DNA of 64,000 nt from Lingula anatina (Eukaryota; Brachiopoda; Lingulata; Lingulida; Lingulidae). Position 1 is the stretch's first letter. Every line of letters begins with the position of its first letter. Made by a program: the position numbers and the translations under genes. Below the pieces are notes generated by a model, which worked only from the letters and a program-made list of their open reading frames with translations, did not search any database and was not told the DNA's origin. Location: contig NW_019774624.1 of NCBI RefSeq assembly GCF_001039355.2, positions 62,001-126,000 on the forward strand, given 5' to 3'. Below, piece by piece: positions 1 through 13,664 of the stretch.

Positions 1-1773
1 TACGTTATATCTGTTTGCTTTAGAATATTACTGCAGGAGCTAAGGAAGTAATACCAATTTTAATTTTTTAATTTGCTTTTAATCCATAGGTTTAACTGTT
101 TAATCTTATTTTACTTTGACTACAAATGAATTTCCAACGACATGCAAATCAATTCACTTTTGTGCTTTTAAATTTCATCTTCAAAATACAAAATGTTTGG
201 TTTATCAACGCCGACTCTCTTTGTTTTTACCTGTCTTAATGTGCTAGGGGGTCTTTCACTCGAGGAATTTGTTGACAGTGTGGCAGGAACACACATCCCA
301 GTAATGCCAGTCGTATTGGAATGCAAGTCCTATTAAGACTACCGTTACTAAATAATGGTAGTAACAGACCTCGGTTCCTGAAGGAGTTGGATTGTTGTTA
401 CACCGGCATAACTGATAACAAGCAAAAGAAAATAAATAAAATTCATTCTGTGAGGTACGCTGTTGTGTAACGTGAGTGACAAAGGTAATATGCGTGTCTA
501 AACTTGTAGGCCTACGCCTAAGGTTTATATTTTTTTACTTGTAACTAGGATCCACTACACAAGAAGGGTTCTATAGTTTGTGAATAACGCTGCAGGTCGT
601 TAGTTATCCGTATTTCACTCATCTTTTTAGACATTCATGGACGTTATTGACCGATTAGTGTGGTAGGGCCCACGTATTATTGTAGTACCCTATAATTTGA
701 TATGTTTTATATGGATCAAGGATTGATTAATTCATATCACGCATGCAACTATTGATTCATGATTCATAACTAGGAAATGTCTGAATTACGTCATCTTTAA
801 ATCGAACCGATAGAGATAGCCTTCCCCCCCCCCAATATATTGCATAGGCTATATTTCTTGACGTTAAACTTAATAAAATGGTTTTGATTGGCACACGTTC
901 GTTTGAAAGTGGTAGAAATTTTTAGTTTTATTACTATTTTTATAAATCTAGCAATATTTTATTTATTGATTGATTTACTTATTAAATTTTAATTCATTAG
1001 GCCTACTTGTTATTTCAATCAAGGCATAGATAAGAGGGTCTTAAGGTACTTATAAATTATAAAATCTTACTGTAATGCCGGGATCCTGAAGTTACAAAGT
1101 TTTCGAATTGTCAGGGGAGTGACTGTGCGAGGCAGTAGGCAGTATAGTGAATATCGTTGTGGGGGAGTAATGATGCGGGGACAAAATGGATAGACCCACA
1201 AAGTCTACCAATCTTAAGGGGAGAGCTATATACATTCACAATAAAAATTAACGAATAATTACTTAAATAGCGACAGGGGATTCTCCTTAGCCCTCTGCTA
1301 CCTTTGCTTTTCAGGGGCTAAGCCCCAATTTCCACCCCTTGGTTTTTATAGTCGGTGACTATTCTTGTTTGAAGAAGAAGAAAAAATGTATTGAATTTTG
1401 TTTGTGTGTTGCATTTTAAAAATACAATGAACTCCTATCCAGAAAAAAATCTACTTTTATTCAAGATAAGTTTTATTCAAGATGAAAATTTCTGTCGTAG
1501 ACAGAGGCGCCACCTTTAAGCAAAAATTCCAACTAGGTCAGTGTTTTGATTGACAGGTTTGCGGCTTGAATGGATCGGTGCTTGTATAAAGCTAGCATGC
1601 ACTATATATGCACCAAAGTATCAAAATAATCACCAATCTGATAAACTTCAAGGCAAAACTACACTATAATATCGATAAATTGCATCGGCTACCAACCAGT
1701 ACAATTATTTTTACACTTATTAACACATTTGGACAAAACCACTAATTAATGCAGCTACCCCGCGTAAGTACGT

Positions 1774-1806
1774 TTTCGCGCACATCTATTGGCTAAAATT
1801 TCCCGC
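1774..1806 (+). promoter_or_regulatory. E2F-like sites and inverted CCAAT box, copy A promoter
   Basis: TTTCGCGC (1774-1781) and TTTCCCGC (1799-1806) both match the E2F consensus TTTSSCGC. ATTGG, a reversed CCAAT box, lies between them at 1788-1792. The cluster is about 90 bp upstream of the exon 1 ATG. Paired E2F and CCAAT elements are typical of cell-cycle promoters, and vertebrate p107 is itself E2F-regulated. Function here is inferred from the motifs. No TATA box is evident nearby. Confidence 0.6.
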
Positions 1807-1894
1807 CACGAGAGGAGCGTGAGTTATGTTATGATCAGACCGGCCATTGTTAAGTACAACGCGAAAGATTGTTTATAGCTCCTGAACGACAAAG

Positions 1895-4800
1895 ATGGGG
1901 CTGTCAGAGGAAGGCGAGGATAATGTTGAGAAACGCTTCGAAGACTTATGTCTGGAACTGAACATGGACCAAAGTGCAAAAGAAGAGGCATGGGAACATT
2001 ACGAGAGAATAAACACAAATTACACGTTGGAGGTGAGTTCGATTTTGTGGCAGCCATCTTTAAATGTCTTAACAAAATATGTCGATTTCACTATGAAATT
2101 TACATGAAAAACACATCAGCAAGTGCACGTTTTGTGGCAGATCAATCCTTTACAAATATGCAACATGTAAGAAAAATCTGTTGCTTTTTTATTCATTAGG
2201 GAGACACCATTCACTGGTTAGCTTGCGCGCTGTATCATGCTTGTCGGCGTACGGTCATTCCGACCGTCGGTCGAGGGGTTATTGAGGGAAATTGCGTCTC
2301 CCTGACACGACTCCTGCGATCTGCCAAGCTTAGGTGAGTATTTAAGGTCTGAGATGAATGGGGCTAAAATCTTTGTTGATATGCATTTTGTAATCTTGCA
2401 TATTTATAAACATAAACACCCAAGACCTTGACCCAGATTTTGCCTTTTTGGTGTTAGTTTGCAGCCTGCTTCCCTGGACGGAAAGGTCCTTGTGATGGGT
2501 TTTCATGACAGTTTGGACTTGGTATGATAACTGTGTTCATTGTGTTTTAGATGTTGTGCTAAGGCATCCTCTTTGTTTGTGGTGTTATTTAAAAACTGCT
2601 TGAGGTATCTGGTCTAAACTTTTATTGAATTTCAATCGTACATTATTGACAAATGCTGCGGTGGTGTGGGTTGGGGGATGTTTCCCCTAGATATCAAGTC
2701 AAATGAAGAATAAAGGACCCAAAGTTATATTCAGTTCATGTCATCTGGGAGTTTGTTAATAGATGTGAACTCAAATAAGGCTACATGAATTGTGAATTAT
2801 TCTTTGAGATTACCCAGTAAAACTTTGAGGGAAAGGGCTATTCGGTGATTTTCCACAGTGAAGAGGTTGGCCAATTGCATTGGTGTACTTTCGAAGTATT
2901 CATGAAATTCTTTTCCCATGTGTATTCCATAGAAAAATCTATGAGCTACATTGGATTATATTTCCCATCAGGACTAAGTCATATATTAATTCTGCTTTAA
3001 CCAAAAAGCTGAAAAAAAAACACCCAATCGTGATTTTAAGTCAAAATAGGGATTAAAGGTAAATATTTTAGTCTGGTTTTTATGTAGCACACTCCGCTGC
3101 CTCTCAGTGTGGTTTACAATAACAATATGCCTGGCATATTTACACTTTTTTCTTGTCCCTGATGCTGAATGGGTGTAGACGTTCTTGCCTCCCTGGGAAA
3201 ATAACTGTAATTTTTTATTGTCAAGGTGAATTATCTGTACCATTTGGTGAAAATTGTATATTCTAACATTCACCCAACCCATATTCCTTTATGTGGTAGA
3301 TATGTTGATTAAAACCTCCTGTTGCTTGAAGCTTGAAAAATAAACAATTATATCCCAGCATAATTTTGGTAATATCAGGGTTCCCCATGTATTTATGACA
3401 CACCCATCTTCATTCTTATTATGAAATGATACTACCTTCTTGTTTAAAAAAATAAAAGGAGCAAAGTATATAGTGCCTTGTCTCTGACATGCCACAAAAT
3501 CCTTCATGTCCCTGATGTAGTAACTTGGTAAAATTACAACATATCAATGCATAATTGAAAGAATATCATGGCTGTCAAGTTATATACGTATATATGCATT
3601 TTACAGTATTCCACATATTTATGACTTCCCACTCTTGTTGCTCATCAGTAGAGGAGTTATTTCTTTTAAATATGAATCTGGTACAAAAGAAACAGCCCCC
3701 AGTCAGTCGAACATTTTGCCAAATTCAATATTTCTGGGATGCAGTTGCATGATAAAAATTAGATCTATGCATATTAATCACTGTTAATATTGACAAATCT
3801 TCTTTGTTTAACCTGAATCTTGATGATCCAACTGATATGGAGGGTAAAATAAACAGTCACAGCTATGTTTTTTTTTAATCCTCTGGCACAAAAAGGATCT
3901 TATATATTTAGTTTTTTTGAAGATTTGATGTCCGAGTAGCCTTAAAAAGTGCTTTCATATTATGATGCACAGATGCCAAAGAAAAACTTTTCTTTCCAAA
4001 GTTTTTTTCTTGTTTTGACTTACACAAGTGAATGCTGATAGGGAAAGCTTTTGAATAAATCCAGATTTTTGGGTATTTTTTAATTCGGTTACTAGTAAAT
4101 AGGATTTTTAATCTCGTGATTTGCAGATACAGAAGTTGAACTTATTTGACATGAATGCAGGAATTATTCTTTTGTCCAATTATTCATGGATACAGGATTT
4201 TAACTCCTGTGATTGGTGGATACAGACTTAAAATTTTTAGGCATTATAAGTGATACAGAATTTGAACTCTTGTGATATGTGAAAACAGGATTTTTTTACA
4301 CTGTTCCTTTGTTCCCCAGATACTGGACTTAAACTGTTGTGGCAATTGGCATATTTGCATCCTATCCAAATTATACAACTAACTTGTCCTGTAGCTGCGT
4401 GATTAGTATTATTGGCCAGGTTTTGTATTGACACGTGTGGCCCACACCCCTCTATTGATAGGCTCTCCACCATCCTATACCAACATCATGTCTGTTATGT
4501 TTGGAAACATGCACCAAGTGTTTATTATTTGTCTCCATTTTCAGTCTTCTCCAGTTTTTCAACAAGATGAAGAAGTGGGCCGACATGGCCAACTTTGCAC
4601 AAGAATTCCGCGACAAGGTGGACAGATTGGAACGCAACTTTGCCGTCTCTACGGTGATTTTCAAAAAATTTGAGCCAATATTTTTGGATATATTTAAGAA
4701 TCCTGCTGACGATCCTCCTAAACAGGTTAGGAGTAGAAAACAGAGGTGAGAAGGTTTTTCCCCAAAGGAATATATGACAGAATTATTATTATATTGATTT

Positions 4801-5598
4801 CCCCTTTGATCAGTTTATAGGTGGAGCCTCTAAAGTGCCCTCATGATTATCATCTGCTCACAAAATTTGCTGGTGTATTTCTAAAATACAACTTACTGAC
4901 TACCATTGATGCAAAGTGCATTTGGCACAATCCAAAGATTTTTTTTTTTCAAAAATCTAATAGCTAACAAATCTCCTTATCTCCCAACAACATATATAGT
5001 TTAGCTGTATTCTGATCCAAATTGGAACCACCACTGTAGCTGAGCAAAGTCACGTCACGTGTCAAACAGAGCACAATGCAGGGATGAGATTTTTAGACTA
5101 TTGGCAGATTTCAGGTTTTTAAGGATAAAAAATATCATTTCTTAGATAAGTGCAGATCTGCAATGAAAATATGGGGGGGGGGGGGGGGTAAAAGCAGGGA
5201 TTAAAAGCAGTAAGCTTTGAGCTATATGATGGTTTTTACTAGTCAGTTATATTTTTTGACATTTTTCAAGATTATTTTTAAAGATTATTGACAGTTGCAT
5301 GGATATCTGTATATTTTTTGTGATATTTCTTTACATCTTCGTCATATTTCTTTATTTGTTTATTTTGTGTGAAATGGTTGTATTTTCCATCTAGAGTCAA
5401 TGTATGAATCGTGTAGACACACTTTAACACAGTATTTTGAATTAAAAATATTCAAAAATATAATTTGGAATGGGGATTTAATGTAAGTCCTGAATGTAAG
5501 CCCATGATAATTTGTTCCATTCTTGTTTTTCAGGCGCCTGCCTTGTACTCCTTCTGATGTGTTCAATTTCTGTTGGACCATGTTTGTCCAAGTAAAAG
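1895..5598 (+). CDS. Rb-like pocket protein, exons 1-4, copy A (5' fragment)
   Basis: Exons are 1895-2032, 2200-2333, 4545-4745 and 5534-5598, all with GT-AG borders. They encode the first 179 residues of a p107/p130-type protein, including [16 protein letters not shown] and FFNKMKKW of the N-terminal cyclin-like domain. The protein is identical to that of copy B at 9939-13664. All five exon differences I see are synonymous. The ATG has a strong context (A at -3, G at +4). No exon 5 follows before copy B, so this copy can make a full protein only by skipping all of copy B to reach 25172. It may be an alternative 5' end or an assembly duplicate. Confidence 0.88.
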
Positions 5599-7233
5599 GT
5601 ACGTTTCTTGGTGGCTTGTTCAAATAGAATAATGCATGAAATATAAAATTTAATTCAGTGATATTCTTAAATACAAACCTATAGGTTGATACAAACATTG
5701 TTTCAGTTATAGTGTGCCTTCACAATGAAATGATCCTACTAAGTAACTCTGCAGGGACTCACACTGAATACAGTAAGATTAACTGAATTACATGCCTCCT
5801 TGACCAGCTAGGGAGGGATTAAATTTTGTGTGCGCTGAGCTTCTGGAAGCTTTTTGAATTCATTTTGAGTTGGAGCTATAAAATATAAGATAGTGAATCA
5901 CTCTCTAGCTGCTCCAAGATTCTCACGAAGTTGGATCGATCAACATAGTATGATGGTTTCATTGGAAACTCGCTTGTAAACAATAAGGCAAATCGAAAAA
6001 AAATGGATTTATGGCCAAGCATGGGGAAAATAAAGCTTTATCTATGGTTTTAAATTTAAAATTAAAGCATAAACTCTTCAGTTATCACCCCTAGATCTAA
6101 AAGCCTATCAGATGTATTAAAAAGTAAAGAGCACAAGGAGCCCCTCAGCTATACAAATGAAGAATGCCTCTGTTTGCCTTGTCATATATATATGCTGAAT
6201 TTGTTTGTTTTTACTGAATTAAAAAATAAGACAGTAAATTCTAAATTATGATCACACTTGCTCTTGGTGGCTTTTGCATTAAGATTGTTTATGTATCTTT
6301 TCTTTGTCATGAAGTACACAGTGGGATACCAATTAATTTGTCAAAATTGCATTACTTGAAAAAATTTTCAGCGGTGGATAGGAAATTGTAAAAATGTGTA
6401 CTAAGCAAAAACTAAAGCTTTTAGAGCTTATAATACCGTTGTTTGGACATAAAACTTATTTCCCTCTATTTGATTGATCTTTATATCATGTTATAAACCT
6501 CCTCTTTTTTTTTTTTTTTTTAAATGCGGTATTCTGCACAATTGATTTAAAGCCTGGAAAGTGATGGGCTATCTGAAATAACAATATGTTAAACCAGTTA
6601 CCAGATGACTGTGCTATTTTTATCTGCGAGGCAGCGCACCTGCAATTTCTATTGCAGACACTGGGTTTTCATTTGTGTACTGTATTTTACTTTTTTCTTT
6701 TCTTTTTTTTCCCCACTTTTTCTTTTACACAAGGCTTTTTATTAATTGTAATTGGGTTATTCATAGTTTCGAACCTAATGACTTTTAAGTATATGTTTGA
6801 CTTAACGTCAAGTGGTGTTTTTTTAGAAATGGAGTTTCCATGTGTAAGTGGCTTTGATGATAAGTTTTTTGTTTGGCCATTTAGACAAAGTGATCTTTTT
6901 GATAAGTCTTTTTTACCTCTTCATAAAATTTATGTGCAGATTGAGTGTTTCTGTGTGTTTGTCTATTAATTGAGCTTTTAATAATTATAAGAAATTTTTG
7001 GCAAGAAATAAGTACCAAAAGCTGTTCAATTTACTATGGATAATTAAAACAGCATGGAGTAGGGTCTCTGGAAATGAGAATTTTCCACAGCTATGTTTCA
7101 CTGCTTTCACTTTTTTTAATGATTATTCACAGCTTTATGAATATGTGAGGCACTGAAACTAAATGATGAAAACAACAGCACTGTACTCCTTGTCATAAAT
7201 GTGGTGATTTTACTATGTGGAACCAATATGTGA

Positions 7234-7267
<34 letters not shown>

Positions 7268-7350
7268 CATTTGTTCATTATAATTTTCTCCTATGTGTCA
7301 TTTTTTCCCCTCTAGCATGTACTTGTGTTCTAAAATTGGTGACTGATTTA

Positions 7351-8061
7351 TNCTTGTTTTTAAGTTTTTCTAACGAAATTGCCTTAATATGCATGTCCAC
7401 AATAGATAAACTCGTTACATGTACATATTAAGGCGATTTTCGTATTATCAAAGAAAAAAAAAAAACATCTCAAATGCCACTAAAAACAGTCAGTTATTTC
7501 GTGCCAAATGGCCACTTTTATATTAGTATTAGTATATAGATGTGAACGAACAACAGCAACGACTTGCGCTTCTCTTTGCCTGTCGGACCAATAAGGTGGT
7601 AGGGGAATTACCAATAAATGAACAAACAAACTAATAAAATGAAAATTTAGAAATAATCACCACTGCCATACACCTTTATTCCCATCTCTTAAAAAGAAAA
7701 ATTAATAATAATGCCTCCAACAAATGCATTCTTTTTATTTTAAATTGGCGAAAAATACCTTCAATACTTTTTAATATGCATTAAGGCTTGTCATGCATCT
7801 GTATAGAAATGACAAAGGATTCGTGTGCAGTTCAAGCTGCTATAACAAAGGAGAGACACTTGAGTTACCACTGTAGTTTAATTCCTGTTATGATTATTTC
7901 TTTTATCGTAATTATTATCATTATTTTGATAATAATCATAGTATTTGATGTTATTATATTATCAATATTTAGAAAGTAAATAAATATTTGAAGGCCACTG
8001 AAATCCACAACTTATCAACATTGGGGCTTTGCAGGAAAAGACGGCATACGATCCTATATTG
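7351..8061. other. Spacer between duplicated blocks, containing the only N
   Basis: This 711-bp stretch is unique to the junction. The N is at 7352, directly after homology between the copies ends at 7350/15401. The rest is AT-rich, with TAA/ATT runs near 7705 and 7910, and shows no exon or element I recognise. If the N marks a contig join, 7353-8061 is the natural upstream flank of copy B. Confidence 0.7.
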
Positions 8062-9817
8062 TACGTTATATCTGTTTGCTTTAGAATATTACTGCAGGAG
8101 CTAAGGAAGCAATACCAATGTAAATTTTTTATTTGCTTTTAATCCATAGGTTTAACTGTTTAATCTTATTTTACTTTGACTACAAATGAATTTCCAACGA
8201 CATGCAAATCAATTCACTTTTGTGCCTTTAAATTTCATCTTCAAAATACAAAATGTTTGGTTTATCAACGCCGACTTTCTTTGTTTTTACCTGTCTTAAT
8301 GAGCTAAGGGGTCTTTCACTCGAGGAATTTGTTGGGAGCACGCATCCTAGTAATGCCAGTCGTATTGGAATACAAGTCCTACCTATATTAGTTACGAGTC
8401 AGGAACCTAGGTCCTATTAAGGCTACCGTTACTAAATAATGGTAGTAGGCCTAACAGACCTCGGTTCCTGAAGGAGTTGGATTACTGTTACACCGGCATA
8501 ACTGATAACAAACAAAAGAAAATAAATAAAATTTATTCTGTGAGGTACGCTGTTGTGTAGCGTGAATGTCAAAGGCAATATGCATGTCTAACCTTGTACG
8601 CCTAAGGTTTATATTTTTTACTTGAAACTAGGATCCACTACACAAGAAGGGTCCTATAGTTTGTGAATAACGCTGCTGGTCGTTAGTTTTCCGTATTTCA
8701 TTCATCTTTTTAGACATTCATGGACGTTATTGACCGATTAGTGTGGTAGGGCCCACGTATTATTGTAGTATAATTTGAGATGTTTTATATGGATCAACGA
8801 TTGATTAATTCATATCACGCATGTAACTATTGATTCATGATTCATAACTAGGAAATGTCTGAATTACGTCATCTTTAAATCGATCCGATAGAGATAGCCT
8901 CCCCCATATATTGCATATATTTCTTGACGTTAAACTTAATATAATGGTTTTGATTGGCACACGTTCGTTTGAAAGTGGTCGAATTTTTTAGTTTTATTAC
9001 TATTTTTATAAATCTAGTAATATTTTATTTATTTATTGATTTAGGCCTACTTATTGAATTTTAATTCATTACTTGTTATTTAAATCAAGGCATAGATAAG
9101 AGGGTCTTTAGGTATTTGTCAATTATAAAATCTTACTGTAATGCCGGGATCCTGAAGTTACAAAGTTTTCGAATTGACTGCGCGAGGCAATAGTGAATAT
9201 CGTTGTGGGGGAGTAGGCTAATGATGCGGGGACAAAAATGGATAGCCCCACAAAGTCTACCAATCTTAAGGGGAGAGCTATATACATTCACAATAAAAAT
9301 AAACGAATAAATACGTAAATAGCGACAGGGGATTCTCCTTAGCCCTCTGCTACCTTTGCTTTTCAGGGGCTATATAAGCCCCAATTTCCACCCCTCGGTG
9401 ACTATTCTTGTTTGAAGAAGAAAAAAAAATAAATTGAATTTTGTTTGCGTGTTGCATTTTAAAAATACAATGAACTCCTATCCAGAAAAAAAATCTACTT
9501 TTATTCAAGATAAGTTTTATTCAAGATGAAAATTTCTGTCGTAGACAGAGGCGCCACCTTTATGCAAAAATTCCAACTGGGTCAGTGTTTTGATTGACAG
9601 GTTTGCGGCTTGAATGGATCGGTGCTTGTATAAAGCTAGCATGCACTATATATGCACCAAAGTATCAAAATAATCACCAATCTGATAAACTTCAAGGCAA
9701 AACTACACTATAATATCGATGCATTGCATCGGCTACCAACCAGTACAATTATTTTTACACTTATTAACACATTTGGACAAAACCACTAATTAATGCAGCT
9801 ACCCCGCGTAAGTACGT

Positions 9818-9850
9818 TTTCGCGCACAGCTATTGGCTAAAATTTCCCGC
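9818..9850 (+). promoter_or_regulatory. E2F-like sites and inverted CCAAT box, copy B promoter
   Basis: The copy A arrangement is conserved here: TTTCGCGC at 9818-9825, ATTGG at 9832-9836 and TTTCCCGC at 9843-9850, about 90 bp before the ATG at 9939. One base between the sites differs between copies, but all three motifs are unchanged. The role in cell-cycle control is inferred from the motifs. Confidence 0.6.
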
Positions 9851-9938
9851 CACGAGAGGAGCGTGAGTTATGTTATGATCAGACCGGCCATTGTTAAGTA
9901 CAACGCGAAAGATTGTTTATAGCTCCTGAACGACAAAG

Positions 9939-12900
9939 ATGGGGCTGTCAGAGGAAGGCGAGGATAATGTTGAGAAACGCTTCGAAGACTTATGTCTGGA
10001 ACTGAACATGGACCAAAGTGCAAAAGAAGAGGCATGGGAACATTACGAGAGAATAAACACAAATTACACGTTGGAGGTGAGTTCGATTTTGTGGCAGCCA
10101 TCTTTAAATGTCTTAACAAAATATGTCGATTTCACTATGAAATTTACATGAAAAACACATCAGCAAGTGCACGTTTTGTGGCAGATCAATCCTTTACAAA
10201 TCTGCAACATGTATGAAAAATCTGTTGCTTTTTTATTCATTAGGGAGACACCATTCACTGGTTAGCTTGCGCGCTGTATCATGCTTGTCGGCGTACGGTC
10301 ATTCCGACCGTCGGTCGAGGGGTTATTGAGGGAAATTGCGTCTCCCTGACGCGACTCCTGCGATCTGCCAAGCTTAGGTGAGTATTTAAGGTCTGAGATG
10401 AAATCTTTGTTGATATGCATTTTGTAATTTTGCATATTTATAAACATAAACACCCAAGACCTTGACCCAGATTTTGCCTTTTTGGTGTAAGTTTGCAGCC
10501 TGCGTCCCTGGACGGAAAGGTCCTTGTGATGGGTTTTCATGACAGTTTGGACTTGTTATGATAACTGTGTTCATTGTGTTTTAGATGTTGTGCTAAAACA
10601 TCCTCTTTGTTTGTGGTGTTATTTAAAAACTGCTTGATGTAACTGGTCTAAACTTTTATTGAATTTCAATCGTACATTATTGACAAATGCTGCGGGGGTG
10701 AGGGTTGGGGGATGTTTCCCCTAGGCTGTCAAGTCAAATGAAGAATAAAGGACCCAAAGTTATATTCAGTTCATGTCATCTTGGAGTTTGTTAATAGATG
10801 TGAACTCAAATAAGGCTACATGAATTGTGAATTATACTTTGAGATTACCCAGTAAAACTTTGAGGGAAAGGGCTATTCAGTGATTTTCCACTGTGAAGAG
10901 GTTGGCCAATTGCATTGGTGTACTTTCGAAGTATTCATGAAATTCTTTTCCCATGTGTATTCCATAGAAAAATCTATGATAATGAGCAACCTTGGATTAT
11001 ATTTCCCATCAGGACTAAGTCAAATATTAATTCTGCTTTAACCAAAAAGCTGAAAAAAAAACACCCAATCATGATTTTAAGTCAAAATAGAGATTAAAGG
11101 TAAATATTTTAGTCTGGTTTTTATATAGCACACTCCACTGCCTCTCTGTGTGGTTTACAATAACAATATGCCTGGCATATTTACACTTTTTTCTTGTCCC
11201 TGATGCTGAATGGGTGTAGACGTTCTTGCCTCCCTGGGAAAATAACTGTAATTTTTTATTGTCAAGGTGAATTATCTGTACCATTTGGTGAAAATTGTAT
11301 ATTCTAACATTCACCCAACCCATATTCCTTTATGTGGTAGATATGTTGATTAAAACCTCCTGTTGCTTGAAGCTTGAAAAATAAACAATTATATCCCAGC
11401 ATAATTTTGGTAATATCAGGGTTCCCCATGTATTTATGACACACCCATTTTCATTCTTATTTTGAAGTGATACCACCTTCTTGTTTAAAAAAATAAAAGG
11501 AGCAAAGTATATAGTGCCTTGTCTCTGACATGCCACAAAATCCTTCATGTCCATGATGTAGTAACTTGGTAAAATTACAACATATCAATGCATAATTGAA
11601 AGAATATCATGGCTGTCAAGTTATATACGTATATATGCATTTTACAGTATTCCACAAATTTATGACTTCCCACTCTTGTTGCTCATCAGTAGAGGAGTAG
11701 AAGAGTATTTCTTTTAAATAAGAATCTGGTACAAAAGAAACAGCCCCCAGTCAGTCGAACATTTTGCCAAATTCAATATTTCTGGGATGCAGTTGCATGA
11801 TAAAAATTAGGTCTATGCATATTAATCACTGTTAATATTGACAAATCTTCTTTGTTTAACCTGAATCTTGATGATCCAACTGATATGGAGGGTAAAATAA
11901 ACAGTCACAGCTATGTTTTTTTTTAATCCTCTGGCACAAAAAGGATCTTATATATTTAGTTTTTTTGAAGTTTTGATGTCCCAGTAGCCTTAAAAAGTGC
12001 TTTCATATTATGATGCACAGATGCCAAAGAAAGGGCTCTTAGAAAAACTTTTCTTTCCAAAGTTTTTTTCGTTTTGACTTACACAAGTGAATGCTGACAG
12101 GGTAAGCTTTACAAAGAAGAAAGTATTTTGAATAAATCCAGATTTTTGGGTATTTTTGATTTCAGTTACTAGTAGATAGGATTTTAAATCTTGTGATTTG
12201 CAGATACAGAAGAACTTATTTGACATGAATGCAGGAATTATTCTTTTGTCCATTTATTCAGGGATACAGGATTTTAACTCCTGTGATTGGTGGATACAGA
12301 CTTTAAATTTTTAGGCATTATAAGTGATACAGCATTTGAACTCTTGTGATATGTGAAAACAGGATTTTTTTACACTGTTCCTTTGTTCCCCGGATACTGG
12401 ACTTAAACTGTTGTGGCAATTGGCATATTTGCATCCTATCCAAATTATACAACTAACTTGTCCTGTAGCTGCGTGATTAGTATTATTGGCCAGGTTTTGT
12501 ATTGACACGTGTGGCACACACCCCTCTATTGATAGGCTCTCCACCATCCTATACCAACATCATGTCTGTTATGTTTGGAAACATGCACCAAGTGTTTATT
12601 ATTTGTCTCCATTTTCAGTCTTCTCCAGTTTTTCAACAAGATGAAGAAGTGGGCCGACATGGCCAACTTTGCACAAGAATTCCGTGACAAGGTGGACAGA
12701 TTGGAACGCAACTTTGCCGTCTCTACGGTGATTTTCAAAAAATTTGAGCCAATATTTTTGGATATATTTAAGAATCCTGCTGACGACCCTCCTAAACAGG
12801 TCAGGAGTAGGAAACAGAGGTAAGAAGGTTTTTTTCCCAAAGGAATATATGACAGAATTATTATATTGATTTCCCCTTTGATCAGTTTATAGGTGGAGCC

Positions 12901-13664
12901 TCTAAAGTGCCCTCATGATTATCATCTGCTCACAAAATTTGCTGGTGTATTTCTAAAATACAACTTACTGACTACCATTGATGCAAAGTGCATTTGGCAC
13001 AATCCAAAGATTTTTTTTTTTTTTAAATTTAATAGCTAACAAATCTCCTTATCTCCCAACAACATATATAGTTTAGCTGTATTCTGAGCCAAATTGGAAC
13101 CACCACTGTAGCTGAGCAAAGTCACGTGACGTGTCAAACAGAGCACAATGCAGGGATGAGATTTTCAGACTATTGGCAGATTTCAGGCTTTTAAGGATAA
13201 AAAAATATAATTTCTTAGATTAGTGCAGACCTGCAATGAAAATATGGGGGGGGGGGGGAGCAGGGATTAAAAGCAGTAAGCTTTCAGCTATATGATGGTT
13301 TTTACTAGTCAGTTATATTTTTTGACATTTTTCAAGATTGTTTTTAAAGATTATTGACAGTTGCATGGATATCTGTATATTTTTTGTGATATTTCTTTAC
13401 ATCTTCGTCATATTTCTTTATTTGTTTATTTTGTGTGAAATGGTTGTATTTTCCATCTAGAGTCAATGTATGAATCGTGTAGGCACACTTTAACACAGTA
13501 TTTTGAATTAAAAATATTCAAAAATATAATTTGGAATGGGGATTTAATGTAAGTCCTGGATGTTAGCCCATGATAATTTGTTCCATTCTTGTTTTTCAGG
13601 CGCCTGCCTTGTACTCCTTCTGATGTGTTCAATTTCTGTTGGACCATGTTTGTCCAAGTAAAAG
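9939..13664 (+). CDS. RBL1: Rb-like gene exons 1-4 (copy B), N-terminal domain, first half
   Basis: Exons are 9939-10076, 10244-10377, 12619-12819 and 13600-13664, coding residues 1-179. Exon phases at the ends are 0, 2, 2 and 1. The segment matches the N-terminal cyclin-fold domain of p107/p130 (DUF3452 family): [36 protein letters not shown] and [13 protein letters not shown] are recognisable. Exon 4 ends in the conserved [13 protein letters not shown]. Exon 3 uses a GTAAGA donor here and GTGAGA in copy A. Confidence 0.95.

Larger units (their letters stand above)
1..7350 (+). repeat. Direct duplication, copy A (promoter and exons 1-4 of the Rb-like gene)
   Basis: This block is collinear with 8062-15401. 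It matches through the 5' flank, exons 1-4 and their introns, with scattered substitutions, small indels and microsatellite length changes. Homology begins at base 1 of the window, so it may extend further left. It stops at 7350, one base before the window's only ambiguous base. The two copies are 7,350 and 7,340 bp long. A real tandem duplication and an unmerged second haplotype both fit this pattern. Confidence 0.95.

Noticed and set aside
6586-6969. 127-codon frame in intron 4 of copy A
   Set aside because: The corresponding stretch in copy B is interrupted by indels, and the translation is a T-rich, Phe-rich run without family resemblance.
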